64,000 nucleotides of DNA from Teratosphaeria epicoccoides (GCA_021401465.1 JADDMT010000110.1:1-64000), one strand, 5' to 3'. Positions 33,256-44,950 are shown, counted from the first letter of the stretch. The notes: a model not told the origin generated them from the sequence alone. Translations and numbers: made by a program.

Positions 33256-34416
33256 CAGAAACCGCAAAATCCGTCGGGATACCTGACCTCTCGGAGCCCC
33301 TTAAGCACGCTCGCAGGATCGATTTCTTGTCATATTCTCCTACCATGCTATGCAAGAATGCTCGAGTTGCCCTAACAATTCTGTGTCGTGAGTTAGCTTG
33401 CATTTCCTGGATTGCGAAGGGCTCTTACATTCCTTCCGAGACTTGCCTGCTTTGACGTAGCGTGGTTACAGTTAGTATGATCCGACCATAGCATACTGAA
33501 GCAACATCGCCATATGCATTACCCGGACTAGACGGTCCTGGTTAAGCAGAAGTCAAAGCGTACTAGCAAAGCACGCGGGAGTTATTACCTCCTTTGCAAG
33601 TGCCTGTGTCTTGCGTTAGTGCTCTGCTGTTCTAGACGGGCTATGGTAAAGTGTAGCTTGCCAAGCGGTCCTGGACCATCGTCTTGATTAGGAGAGCTAG
33701 CGAGCCGCGGAGGTGCTTAGGCTTCTGTCTGGATCGATGTACGGCACACTAGATAATAGCCGCTACGGATTAGTAGTCAACGAAGCGCTCTCGAAGTCAG
33801 GGACCGAGACAAGGGAGACTTGCACCGCTCCAAGTGTGCTGAGCTAGAAGGCGAAACGGAGTCTTTGGCTAGGCTCTTCGAGGAGAAGAGCGAAATAATT
33901 GGAGCAAGCGCTACATCATCAAGTGCTACTAGACCTCCGTCTCCTGGCTCTACGATCCCGTTGAATACAGAACGCCCCGCTCCTCCCCAGGCCCTGAAAT
34001 ACCTACCGACATGGAACGCGAAGCTCCTGATCCTCATCCTCCGATTGCGAAGCCACCTCGACGTAGCAGTCTCGCTAATTCGATGTAGGCAACCTCTGCG
34101 GCTGCTACTTAGGCCGCTCCTTTCCCGGCTGCCTAGGCCCGTTCACTCCCGCCTGCTGCTTAAGCCCCTCACTCCCGCCTGTTACTCAGGTGCATTTACT
34201 CCCGTTTGCTGCTACCCGACGTGGCTAGAACATGTCTGTCGTGAGTACTTGCTCTTCCTTCTTAGGTAGATCGATGCGGGAGGAGCTTGATGCAAGTGTG
34301 AGCCGCGCGAGAGATGAGTAACATTACTAGAGGGAGGGGGTAGAGGATGGAGAGAGAAGTGAGTATGGTTAGTATGATTAGAACTCATCTGCCGAGTATT
34401 TAAGACGCATTTTTGC
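33256..34416. other. No confident gene
   Basis: The plus-strand ORF at 33820-34269 has an N-terminal charged part (ELEGETESLARLFEEKSE) that looks protein-like, then becomes Leu/Arg/Pro-rich repeat-like sequence with tandem copies of a cactcccgcctgctgctta-type unit near 34140-34210. It could be a decayed upstream part of the DUF3435 relic, but I recognise no recombinase motif in it. Confidence 0.35.
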
Positions 34417-34499
34417 TTGTTTCAGTTACCTAGCTTTCTTTCTAGCGTATGCTCTAGCGTGCGGAGAATCGAGCTGATCGGCCTTAACACGTCTGCCTA

Positions 34500-35199
34500 T
34501 CCCGAGTCCTGTTGCCTCGCCCACATCAGCGATGCGCAACGCAATGTCATTCTCCAGCACGCCAGCAATCGCGTCTTTGAGAAGAACTACCTGCCTCGGC
34601 ACATCACACAAGATACACAAGCTGCCTTTCGTGGTACAGCGCCCTAAACCGAAGTCCTCAGATTTGCTAGTGGAATGAGTCGCTCGGATGCTCACAGTCC
34701 CACGGACAGCGCTTCCGCAGACCCTGGCAAACAACCTACGCTGAGCGTAGAGCGACAAGCCGTCTGTGATGCATTATTCTCGAAACCCTGCACAGAGCCA
34801 CTAGAGGACCGGAGGCGGCGAGCAGCCGCTGTCAAAGCCATACTTGTTCTGTGCAAGAAACGCGAGCCTCACGTCAGATTGGTCTGTACACCCCGCCCGA
34901 GCAGTCCCTTGGAGAGACCACAGGATCATGACGACGCTGTTGATATTAGTCGATCATCGTTAGAATGTCTTCCTACTCAGTACATCTTCTGCCTTGGAGA
35001 CAATGGGATCGAAACGCGTTTACGGCAAAAATCGTGTCGCAGTACATACAGCTTGAGGAAACATTTCGCCAGGTCACACTTGGATCATATACCACTGGAT
35101 CATGCGCTTAGCTGTCCTCACCCCTTGTGCAATGCCAGACTGCGACACAAAATGGAGCTCCAGAAACATGCACTTGTGGTGCATAAGACTAGAACGTAG
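34500..35199 (+). pseudogene. 3' fragment of a DUF3435/FluG-domain gene (tyrosine-recombinase-like)
   Basis: One plus-strand frame reads ISDAQRNVILQHAS...VFEKNYLPRHITQDTQAAFRG, then a TAA (34645-34647), then SGMSRSDAH and on to the end at 35199. This matches the C-terminal half of fungal DUF3435/FluG-domain proteins, in which the segment after RG continues PQT...ASGMSR. The stop sits where Gln is usual (CAA>TAA). The C-terminal zinc-finger part is recognisable (PTQYIFCLGDNG, RKHFARSHLDH, CPHPLC, KHALVVHK), but the first Cys of the first finger is Tyr (TGC>TAC). The Tyr of NYLPR is in the position of the recombinase nucleophile. The N-terminal half is missing. DUF3435 proteins include the captain recombinases of Starship elements, but many are unrelated to intact elements. 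Confidence 0.8.
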
Positions 35200-35550
35200 G
35201 CTGCTATGCCATACCTGGCTTGTTCCTGAGGCCGCGCATTGTGCGGTAATCACTTTTTGTCGATGGGCGCCTATGCAACCAAGCACTTGTTCGACATTCT
35301 TGCATTTTCGAACATCTGGTGCAGAGCGATGCTCCCAACTTGGTCGGACATGTCCCTTGGCAACCTTTCGATCCCAAATTGCAACAGAAGTGTGGGCCTT
35401 AAAGTGTTAGGGTATGGCTTCAACCGCAATGAATGACTGCTGTGCGTCTCAGGTTTTGATTCTCGTTGAATAGGTTGTCCTCATGCGAGGTGGTGTCTAC
35501 TAGGATAGGCGAATTGAGTATCCATATGAATAGACTGCTTAGTCTTCATG
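35200..35550. other. Intergenic, nothing recognised
   Basis: Lies between the DUF3435 relic and the convergent minus-strand membrane-protein gene. ORFs at 35102-35436 are shadows. Confidence 0.5.
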
Positions 35551-36120
35551 CTACACCATCTGGTCGCTGGTTCTCGCCCACACGAATGCGATATGGTTGG
35601 TGCGCGCAAGTCGGCTCACTACGAAAGCAGAGGCGGCGGCTAAGAAGCTGAGAATCAGGCCTCCGCCAATAGTGAAGATCTGCAAATCGTGAGCCCAACT
35701 TCATGTTCCCTAGTTCTCCGCCAGCAACACCAGAGTATGAGTGCTTACATCGATATGCTTCGTGTCCTGAGCACCGTTGTGCCCCAGCTTGCAGATGACA
35801 AAAAGCATCATCAAACACGCGACCTGGCTGTAAAATGTGATGAGGCAAAATTGTTGGTAAGCTGCTGATTGTGGGATGCGAAGATGTCGACCGGCTGCAT
35901 GAAGGATGCAAATACGCAACGCAGCAAGCGCCGCATTGCACAGCAACGCTGTGATGATGAAGAGGCCGCTGCTGCTGGCACTGGCGGCCTGGCTGACGGC
36001 TCGGACTACCAGAGTCATGATGCTGAGCTCCATAGACAAGTATTCAGTGGTGAAGAGCAAATCTGCCATATCGACGACGACAGATAGAAGTGGTGTGGAT
36101 GAGGAGTGTTCAGCTCTCAT
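35551..36120 (-). CDS. Two-exon integral membrane protein, family not identified
   Basis: Exon 1 is 36120-35749, from an ATG at 36120. A 69-nt intron (35748-35680) has donor GTAAGC and acceptor TTTGCAG. Exon 2 is 35679-35551, ending in TAG. The junction is phase 0 and restores a continuous hydrophobic protein of 166 residues (124+42). Hydrophobic segments: about 28-65 (MTLVVRAVSQAAS and LFIITALLCNAAL), about 90-112 (FCLITFYSQVACLMMLFV), and in exon 2 about 126-146 (IFTIGGGLILSFL...AFVV), so about four membrane spans with a basic C-tail (SRLARTNH). Exon 2 has ideal membrane-protein composition, which is the strongest evidence for the intron. The length and start should be treated as provisional; an N-terminal truncation is possible. 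Confidence 0.65.
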
Positions 36121-36957
36121 CTCACAGAGATATAGGACTAATGTATGGAGAAAGCGCCAAGCATCGATCCTTTCGCGCCGGTTCTAGAAAAAAAAAATCG
36201 CAGACCCTAGGGAATAACATGTCTTCGGGTCCGAGCCTCCCCAGCGCTAACTTGGCCAATCGGGACCAAGAAGCCAAGGACGGCGATGTTGAGATGCACT
36301 GAGCGATACCTCAAGATCGGGACTGCTCTAGGCGTCTGTGTCTCAAGGCTCACAACCCCTTGGACAAACAGCCTGTAAGGACGTGGAGCCTCAGGGACCC
36401 TGCGACCCTCAAGTCACTCCTGTCTCATGGGTCGAGAACCTAACGTTATTTAGCGCCTTAGAGGCCATGTGACCTATGGGACAATTCCCTCAAGGGCATA
36501 AGTGGATGATGCCCTGTGCCTAAATGTACATAGGGCTAGTCCTTCCTCAGAGGCTTGCTCGCCTTCAAGTACTGCAGTAAGCCGACTCGAAGCCCTAGGT
36601 TGCCTCATTACTGTATGACTAGCTCCATACAATGCTATACATCTACACATAGAGCCCAGGACTTGCACTACCGCTTCTATCCTGGATTGTACGCTGAATA
36701 TTCTCAGCCATTCCAAATATATACGTCGCTGCCCATAATAGCCCGGGCTGAAGACTCTGCAACTCGTACAATTCTGTTGTCAGACGCAACGTCTTAGCAC
36801 GTAAGAAGTCATTCTGTGCAAGAACGGAGGCGTGGCTCGCTTGTAGCTGAGCATGTTGGGACTCAAGCTAAGCAGTCTAGTCGAGAAGCTCCTGCTCTCT
36901 CTTTTGTGAAATTGTCTTAGAACTACTCTGTGCCCGATCCTCTAGCAAGATCTAGTA
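36121..36957. other. Intergenic; short poly-A tract, no gene recognised
   Basis: A run of ten A lies at about 36186-36196, close upstream of the minus-strand membrane-protein gene. The rest has only overlapping short ORFs with no motif. Confidence 0.45.
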
Positions 36958-37536
36958 CTAGTAGCGTTGATTTTCCAGTTGAGCATGCAAATCGCGGTAC
37001 ACTTGTTCCCAGGCTCCATAGTTCGAAGTTCGTGGAAGTAGGAGTTGGGAGTCCTGCTTGGCTGGGAGGACCAGGATACCGGTGCCAATGGCGCTAAGAA
37101 GATCGCAAATGTCTGAAGATTCCATCTTATCGATGTCTAGCGCGAAGTGGCGAGCAAATATAGGGTCATACGTCCATCGATAGACGTCGCATGAACGCGG
37201 ACGCAACCTGACATACTTTGTCTGGATCACATAGCCCAGAACACGATCTGCACACATTAGCTGAGTTTTAATTATGATGAGTATGCTGTGTCACACACGG
37301 ATCAATGCCACTAATTCGCCACGTAGCTGATGGGCAGCGGCCTCGCACTGCTTCTGTGACATTGGTGCGATTGCGTTATGCGTCGGCGGAATGTCTAGCG
37401 ATTTGAGAAGCACCAAGAGGTAGGATCCATGCTGCGCAACAAAGGTTCGTAGACGCGCCTGCTGGCTTCCACGCAAATATAAGCGCAAATCCCACAATGA
37501 GGCACAGTCTTTGAGTGTGTGATGTGGTTCAATCAC
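36958..37536 (-). CDS. Spliced hypothetical protein, 5' end uncertain
   Basis: Two minus-strand frames are joined by a 51-nt intron (37298-37248; donor GTGTGT, branch-like GCTAAT, acceptor GTGCAG). The join gives VALI-H-RVLGYVIQ in phase and a combined reading of about 175 residues ending at 36958. The frame begins at GTG (37536), and an in-frame TAG lies just upstream inside CCCTAG, itself a possible acceptor. A likely earlier exon coding RDLLRIPG ends at a good GTATGT donor near 37618. Sequence features: RLYLRGSQQARLRTF, YVRLRPRSCDVYRWTYD, SYGAW-like aromatic end. No family recognised. It may be an intact gene with a missed first exon or a 5'-damaged copy. Confidence 0.45.
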
Positions 37537-38141
37537 GTTGCGGGGCTAGGGTTGTTGTAGACCTCCTCCGTATCCACGACAATAGGTTCTTTGAAATGTG
37601 GTTGAAGTACATACGCCTGGAATCCTCAGCAGATCACGCTTAGGGTGCTTTCATGGTGCTTTCATGATACAAGTCGCAAGACATTCTAGTGTACGGAGTA
37701 TTCGGCTAGTAATGACAGGCGTCTGAAATTCCCATACAGGACGTTAGCGCGTGACCGCAGTCGTGCCCATGCAGCATTGCAGACACATCGATTCCTGCAG
37801 AGATTAGCGCAAGTGCCGCACTGAACAGCACCCACATGCCATGACATACGTACTTGCTGTAGTCTAATGACTAAAAGAACTCAGTAGTGCCCGTCAAAAG
37901 CAACCATCCTGCAGGGCTTCCGTAGCGGCGCAATTCCAAGGACTGCTGCGCTCTCGACAGAGCTAGAACTATACATGTCCTTTGCACGATCTTGAGATTG
38001 CGTGAGTACGCCTCACTCCCAACATTAGCCTACCTCCTAACAAATGGACAGAACCGACCCGAGCTCCGTCTGAGATCAATCGGTATCTAGCCATGCAGAA
38101 CATAATGAAGATAGATACAGCCTTGGTCGAAGGCTAGCAGG
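37537..38141. other. Intergenic, no confident feature
   Basis: Contains the possible first exon of the 36958-37536 gene (about 37618-37655) and a short duplicated string, gtgctttcatg, at about 37648 and 37659. Nothing else seen. Confidence 0.4.
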
Positions 38142-38258
38142 ATGAAACGTATCAAACAATTTCTATTTCTGTCGATGAGAAGACGGCCGCCTACATATAA
38201 AGCTGCGCTATCGACTCTACTCTACGAAGGTAAGCGGCACCTCTCTAATTCCTTCAAC

Positions 38259-39017
38259 ATGCTGCTCATTACCTTCTGCTTCGTTCTTGCCAGCCTCCTG
38301 GCGGATTATGCCGTAGCCTTCGACGTTGGCGATGGCTCGATCGGTGGCCAGTGTTCCGACGGAGCTTGTCATTTGTCTTTCTCTGACTAGCTCTCTGCTA
38401 CAAACTCTATGCAGACTACCACGGACACGACCACCTACCCAGCTGGATCTGGATCTTCGACTATCTTCAATACCTCGAATGCATTGCTTGGACCTACTTC
38501 TACTAGTACAGCAGTCCCAACGGCCGGGCTCTCTAGCATCCCCATTCTCTGCTCTGGACCTTAGAATTCGACAAGGTCGGATATCTCGACAAGTACTCTG
38601 TCTGGAGACAATAGTACCCTGCAGAAGCTCCTTGTGACGGACACTAGCATCTTACCTTCGCCACCATACACTACTCGCAGCTACCTATTTACGAATACGA
38701 CTACCGCCATGTGGCTAAGCGGCAGTACCCTTTCGAGATTACCAAGCAGTACAGGTTTACCCTCGCTTTCTAACAGGGCGGCTCGTTCGTTGTCACCTGG
38801 ACTTTGGGCTATCATGCTAGCCTCGCTATTTTCTCAGCAGGATATAGTAGTCAAGGCAGATGCAGAAGTGGGATCGGCTTGTCCTGCAGAACAATGGGCT
38901 ACGAGCAATCATGCCACTTCGACCCCCGAAGTCAACAGCACATCAACCGTCACTTCAACATCGACAACTACAACTACAAGGCTCGAGGTCTTGTTCACTA
39001 CGTACACGCAACTGTAG
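38259..39017 (+). pseudogene. Ser/Thr-rich secreted protein with two in-frame stops
   Basis: The plus-strand frame from the ATG at 38259 begins with a clear signal peptide (MLLITFCFVLASLLADYAVAF), then GGQCSDGACHL, and stops at TAG 38388-38390. The same frame continues with Ser/Thr-rich sequence (TTTDTTTYPAGSGSSTIFN), another TAG at 38562-38564, and more (NSTRSDISTSTLSGDNSTL, VNSTSTVTSTSTTTTTR) to a natural-looking end LFTTYTQL at 39017, about 250 residues. Both stops are explained by CAG>TAG. The product would have been a heavily O-glycosylated wall or secreted protein. The frame also extends upstream to an ATG at 38142, but the 38259 ATG places the signal peptide correctly. Confidence 0.7.
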
Positions 39018-39329
39018 GATGCGTGAAGTTGGTAGCATTGCGTACTAGAGGTATATAGATTGTAAACGTGTCCGGTCAGTAATATATTACACGCATAATG
39101 AATACATGCTTACTTTATTCAGGTGTGAATTTACGTGTGGCATGTACTATGCTATAGCTATAAAACACTGAATCTGGGCAGTGAGATCAAAATGAATATT
39201 GGAGCATAGTATCCTAAGCACCGTCGACCAACCTGTCTAAATCACAGTCTGTTCGCAACGTACCATCTTCTACATCTCGCTCACAAGTGAGCCGCTTCTT
39301 CCGTGAAATTTGGCAGACTCTGGTCAGAT
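39018..39329. other. Intergenic, nothing recognised
   Basis: AT-rich 3' flank shared by the convergent secreted-protein relic and the coiled-coil gene. Confidence 0.5.
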
Positions 39330-40253
39330 CTATTGCCTTGCCTTCCCCTTCTTGACTGGTTTGAACTTCTCCCCACTGCTAACATGCAACGTTGGGTACG
39401 GCGACATATAAGGCGACATGAATGTCGAGCCAGCGCTCCCGGCATTTGCTTGGACTGGATATCCGGGACGCCATGAGTTCGCATGTTGAGGCATTGCAGG
39501 ATTGCCTCCAACATACGCACTCGCCCTTGGATGCTCTTGCATGGACTGGTCGAGCTTGGTCGTCAACCGTTCGATCTCCTCGCGGAGAGATGTATTCTGC
39601 TTGATCTTAGCGTCGTATGACTTTTGTAGAAGCTCATGGGCTTCTTGCGAGTGAGGAGTGTGGACGACTGCCAAAAGCGCCTGAGACACCTCGTTGGCAA
39701 ATTGTCGAGCCATCCTAGTTGTCTCGCGATGACTATGTGCCTCGCGATGCAAGCAGTTGATGAGCTCATCTTTGATGGCAACCACTTTACCGTACTCTGA
39801 GTACTGAAACCTCAACACGGCTAGTGCGTGCTGACTCTGGGCTAGATCATTCATCAAACGGATATTCGACATCGTCAAGTCTTGTCTCTTCCATTCAAGC
39901 TCTTCTTTCGCAGTCATGACGGCTTCAAGCCTTTGCCAGAGGCTGTTGAAAGCGTTGAGTTGCTGCTGCTGCATCTGACCTTGATTAGTGACAAGACGGT
40001 GCAGCTCATTGTTTCGATCTAGCAGCCAATCGCTGTTGCGGAAAGTAAGATCCTATGTCCTGTGTTAGCAATGTACAGCAACCAGAAAGCAATGTCTGAC
40101 CAATGGTTCGAGGGCGGCGATTGATTCCGCAACATTCGGTTCAGCACACGAAGACACTGTGGTGTTCGCAATGTCTCCCATCCCTTCGAGATGCATAGGT
40201 TCGGTCGTTTCCATATTGGTTGGGGTGTTCGGCTCAGAATTTTGAGTAGGCAT
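39330..40253 (-). CDS. Two-exon coiled-coil hypothetical protein (291 aa)
   Basis: Exon 1 is 40253-40101, 51 codons from an ATG. The 48-nt intron is 40100-40053 (donor GTCAGA, branch TGCTAACAC, acceptor ACATAG). Exon 2 is 40052-39330, 240 codons plus stop. The join is phase 0 and gives AALEPL-DLTFRNSDWLL. The protein has a Glu/Thr/Pro-rich N-terminus, then long helices with coiled-coil character (residues about 70-215: LNAFNSLWQRLEAVM, KELEW-like and SLREEIERLTTKLDQ), then a Gly/Ser/Pro/Met-rich tail (PYMSPYPTLHVSS) and a basic end (KPVKKGKARQ). The frame is clean and carries no decay, so this is a good candidate for a functional gene at the edge of the TA-rich island. No family recognised. 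Confidence 0.72.
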
Positions 40254-43141
40254 GATGCCAGTGCCAATCGGGCCAGTGCCGCCGAATGAGCAGTAGGCTG
40301 TTGACGATGGGCGCTCGGGCGCTTGGCCGGAATGTCGATCAAGGTGTTAGCTTAGACCGAATGAGCTCTGATTAGGATATAGTGCTATGATAGGGCTGCA
40401 TCTACCCATAGGGTTTGTTAGCATGTAGATAGAGCGACGTTAGAATAAGCTCACGGCAACAAGCTTCTCTTGGCGCATAATTAGCATCTAATCAAGCCTG
40501 CTATTGTTAACGTCGCTAGTAGCTATGCAGGCATTCGGCATTAGAGCCCTAGCGCTAATTTTGCCGCACTATTATTACCTTGTAACAAAATTAGGTTAGC
40601 GGCTATAGGATGCTAATATCTAGCACTAATGTATATTTGTGCTAGTCCTACCTGCTACTATGCTCTTTACATAATAGTCTACTACATAATAGGCTACTAA
40701 ACTATTATTAACTCTGTTTATTAATACTCTGTCATATATGCCTTCTACTATTAACGTCAGACTATCTCTACTTCTAGGAATTAGCAGAATAGTTAGCTAA
40801 CTTTACTTAAAATGCTTAATTAAAACACTATACTATTAAAGTATAAGCCTACGTAAATTTGTCACTAGAAGGACATAAAGCTAAAACCTTACAGGATCTT
40901 AAAGTCTTAACTCTATAGATAGTATTACTAATGTATAACCTTCTAACGAAATGCTATTAGGCTTTATTACTAAATGTCTAAAGCTAATGCTTACTACTTA
41001 GCATTGCTGTCTACTAACTCCTTAACTGCCCCCTAATTTCTCGCTATACATAATAGCTAAGTACTTTGACTATAATAGATCTGTTAACCCTACGAAGCTA
41101 CTTCTCCTAGTATTATCTGCCTTGTCGGCCTTTTTACTAGCTACTATTCCTTTAGCAGGTTATCTACATAGATTTATTAAGTTGTTAGGCTAGTAGCTAG
41201 ATAACATTACTTAAGAGCTTTCTAAAGCCCTAGGGAAAAACAATGTTAATAATAAGAGTTACTACGTAATCCTAAAAGTAGTCGTATATAGCTAAGAAGC
41301 TAGCTACTTATACGCCTTATTAAACGATATTGTTAAAAGTAATAAAGCTTAGAGCTTACTATGTAATATTTCTTCTAATGAAATAGCAAAGTAACATGTA
41401 CGCTAGTTTATCCTTCTACTTATAAATGCAATTAGGGATGCCTTAATATAATTATAATCATAATATGTAGGAACATGTATTAGTAAGATAGATCTGCAGA
41501 ATACTTATTTGCTTAGTTTTAATACTCTTACTATATTATTTCATGCTTATTAACCGAGTCTCTATTATAAAGCTATGTTAGTCCTTAGTCCTTAAAGTGC
41601 CGATTATAGCCGCTAATACTACTCTTAAAGTTCCTTAATATAGGGCTACCTTAGCATTATATTACTAGACACTATCTGCTTAAATACGCCTGCTACCTAT
41701 CCTATGTTTGCAATTAATATTACGTTTAGTCCTTTGCTATACTATGTCTATTAGTAATAGCGAGACAGATTTAGAGGAGGTTGCCCTACCTTATAGTCCT
41801 AACTACCTTGTCACTTTATAGGATAGCTCTATAAGAGCATTTTATTTATTAACTATTACTTCTCTACTTAATAGCAAGTAGCTTATAAAGCACGAATATG
41901 TAATTCTGATTTATTCTTTCGATTAATCTCTAGAAGCTATGTAGCTATATCTGCATATTATGTAGAGTAATACGTATCTTTAGTGTAGAGACTCTCTCTC
42001 TCCTACTATCCTCTTTAATCTCTATAGTCTTACTATTAATTTAGCTTATAAAGACTTCTATAACATACTAATAAGAATGTAGCTCTACTAGTAGATCATA
42101 GCAGGAAAAGACGTTAATAGTAATACCCTGCGAGGATAGTAGTCTTGTATTAGAAGTATACAAAAGTCTAGTAATTAGACATCTTTCTAGCAAGGAGACT
42201 ATAAGGGCAGAGAACATGATTAAGGGACTTCCTAAGACATGTAAGTCCTTTGCTTTTATAAACAGGAAATAACTCTAATACTATCTTAGTATATCTGTCT
42301 ATAATGCGTAAGCGAATATGTTAATTTCTACTTGCTAATCTTTAAGTACTAATTAAAGAACATCCTGTAACAAATTAAACGAAATGCAAGTAGTATACTA
42401 CTAGCGCTATACGTGTCATCCTATATATCCGGGCTCTAAAAGAGGAAGCATTATTCCTGTTTAGCTATAACTATAGTTTTTTACTACGAACTATTAATTC
42501 TACCCTGCTAAGGCTTAAACATAGTATACTAAAGGTAGGCTATAGTATCTGCTACTAGTATGCACAAGTCTTCAGATGTAGAATACGTGTTATATCGACA
42601 GATCTACAGAGACTATAGGCATTACTATAACAGGAACTTTGTTCTGCTTTATACGTAAGTTGTTTAAGCTAAGGATAGGTTACACTATAGCAAATCTAAA
42701 ACAAATTTGTAGTACTTAACTAAATGTATTAGTCTTTGTTTTATGCCCTTAACATAAACCTAATGTCTCCTTCTATTATTAGAGGAACAAGCAAATTAAC
42801 TAGCTAATCTTAGGTATCTGCCCTCTTTTCGCTAGCAGCTATAGGATAATAAGGTCCTATGCTTATTCTTAGTAGTCTAGACTTTAACTATAGCGTTTGC
42901 TTAGATAGTTAAGATAACTACTAGATTTAGATAGTATCTAAGGAGAGAGAAATTAAGGTAGTAGGCGTACCTTAGCTGCTAGAGCCTTAAAGGAGTAGTA
43001 TCTTCTATCTTTTACTACTAGGATGTAGACATTAGCGTTACAGGACTAGCTATAGCAAAGTGCTCTTTAGATTAGTAGTTCTCGCGCTTTTCGAAACTTC
43101 TCTCTAACTACTTTCGAGGTTAGTAGGGTAGGCATAGTTGT
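40254..43141. other. TA-rich decayed island, contents unidentified
   Basis: About 2.9 kb of markedly AT-rich sequence dominated by TAG, CTA, TTA and TAA strings on both strands. No long ORF exists in any frame, as expected from saturating C-to-T mutation on both strands of an old repeat. A weakly protein-like frame appears on the plus strand around 41760-41960, but I cannot name it. It passes without a break into the ferric-reductase relic. Confidence 0.7.
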
Positions 43142-44950
43142 TAGGCAGTTAGTGACAATACTAATACACAAATATTACGAGAAGCAAAGGCTTATATATA
43201 TTGTCAGAGCTTCCTTTCATCTAAAAATAGCACTAAGTAAGTGTTAAAAGGTAGCGATACTCTATTAAACAGTAACCCGAGCTTCCTATTAACAATCATA
43301 GAGGACATCTAGATCCTTTCTTACATTGTTCTTAGACTATTAGCGCTTATACTTGCTAGCTACGCTTCGTGGAGCCTCTTCTATCTTCTTGAGGCGAAGA
43401 TGTGGCCCTATATTCTACACTATCTCGTCTATCCTCGTCTCTTCCCTAGAAGGCATGACATTAATCCTCTGCGGATACACTTAGCCTTGCATATAGTGCA
43501 CTAGGCAGTGACGGCTTTCTAGAACATCTACGGGACGAAGTTAATCGTTGACGTAGCAGGACACGTAGGGTACATCGCTGTCGTGCATATCTTACTGTTA
43601 ATTATCGCATAGCTACTAAGCCTTAGGGCAGACCTACTTAGGCTTTCCCTTGCGAGCACATACTATCTTCACGCCTCGCTAGGTGTAATGGCCTAGGCTT
43701 AAGGCTTGTTCTATAGCATAGTTCTGACCCGCAAGTCTTCTCTGCCTACTTTTACTAGCGCAATAAACTTTAGAGTAGGACATCCTCGAACCCTCGTAAA
43801 GGCTTAACTAACATGTGTCTAGAGTATTATAGCTCTAAGCTTGCTTACTAGTCCTCCTTTCCTCTGTAGATAGCTTTACGAAATCTTTCTTAAAACCTAC
43901 TTTGCTTTCTTAATAACCCTTGTAGCGTTACTGTAGCTTCATATACGCCTTATTAAAAGTACGGCCAGGACTCTGTTACTAGTAGCGCTAGGTTGTTACT
44001 TGCTTAGCACTACCTAGAAGCTTAGCAGGTCGCTACTTCTTAACGTGTCGGTTCTTAAGTAGAAGCTAGCCTGGATATCTCGATGTTAGAAACTAAATGA
44101 ATCTATGTCGCTCGAGATCTAGCTTGCTAAGGGCCAAAGGATTAAGCTAGGCTAGTACATCTATATGACTATCCTAACGACAAGAGCCTAGTTAATACTA
44201 GAGCATTATCTGTTAACTATCACTAGTTAGACAAAAGCTAATAAGGGCGAGTTAAGCACTTTCTAGGTTGCAATTAAGTGTCGCCATGGCTAGACTAAAG
44301 GGATCTTCGATAGTTCGTCCGGGGCACTAGAAGGCAAGGTAGTCTGGCTAGACGGACCTTATGGCTTGACGTACCTATTGCATAAGTATAGGTATGTTCT
44401 CTTCTTTGCGTCAGGCTCTAGTATATTCACCGTACTTCCTTGGTTAAAGCGACTTACCGAGTAAGTCAAAGTTTCTGCAGCTGCAACTCGCCACATCAGA
44501 TTGATTTGGTGGACCGACAGGTTCATTGAGAAAGGCCCGCTACAGGAAGAGATGAATAGCATTCTAGACGACGAAAACTTTTCGGTGTGTGACCCCACAG
44601 GCTATCCCGATATCAAAGCTGATCCTAGGCCAGCTTTTAAGCATCACAATCCACACAGCGTGTACCCAAGAAGTAATGCGCCGTCGACTCCGGATCATAC
44701 GAGGTCGACCTGACGTCCGGACGTACATCGAGATGGCGAAGCAGACACCGAGCTCGACATTTGCCGTTGCTAGTAGGTCTGGCCTTTGACCACATATCCT
44801 CAAATGGCCGCTGATCTAGTCACAGTTTCCGCATTCCAGGACTTCCGTGACGACGTGCGCGACGAAGTCGTTAGGACAGGCTCCAGAAACTTTCGCTTAT
44901 TCCAGCTAGACTACTAGCCTCATGCTACTATAGATGACAGACGAGGCACC
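43142..44950 (+). pseudogene. Heavily RIP-damaged ferric reductase (FRE-type) gene
   Basis: A single plus-strand frame (codons starting at 43142+3n) stays protein-like for about 1.45 kb despite about twenty TAG/TAA stops. In order it gives a Ser/Asn-rich N-terminus (LKGSDTLLNSNPSF), a membrane helix (LALILASYASWSLFYLL), the transmembrane core (GHVGYIAVVHILLLIIA, YYLHASLGVMA, LYEIFLKTYFAFLITL), the FAD-binding strand (SLEI.LAKGQRIKLG.YIYMTI), and the NAD-binding part (VVWLDGPYG, VLFFASGSSIFTVLP, ATRHIRLIWWTDRF, EEMNSILDDE). After a frameshift near 44600 it continues GRPDVRTYIEMAKQTPSS. These are hallmarks of fungal ferric reductase/NADPH-oxidase-like proteins. Stops fit CAG, CAA or TGG precursors (for example LL.LHI where Trp is usual). 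The gene is dead; such enzymes reduce extracellular Fe(III) for uptake. Confidence 0.88.
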
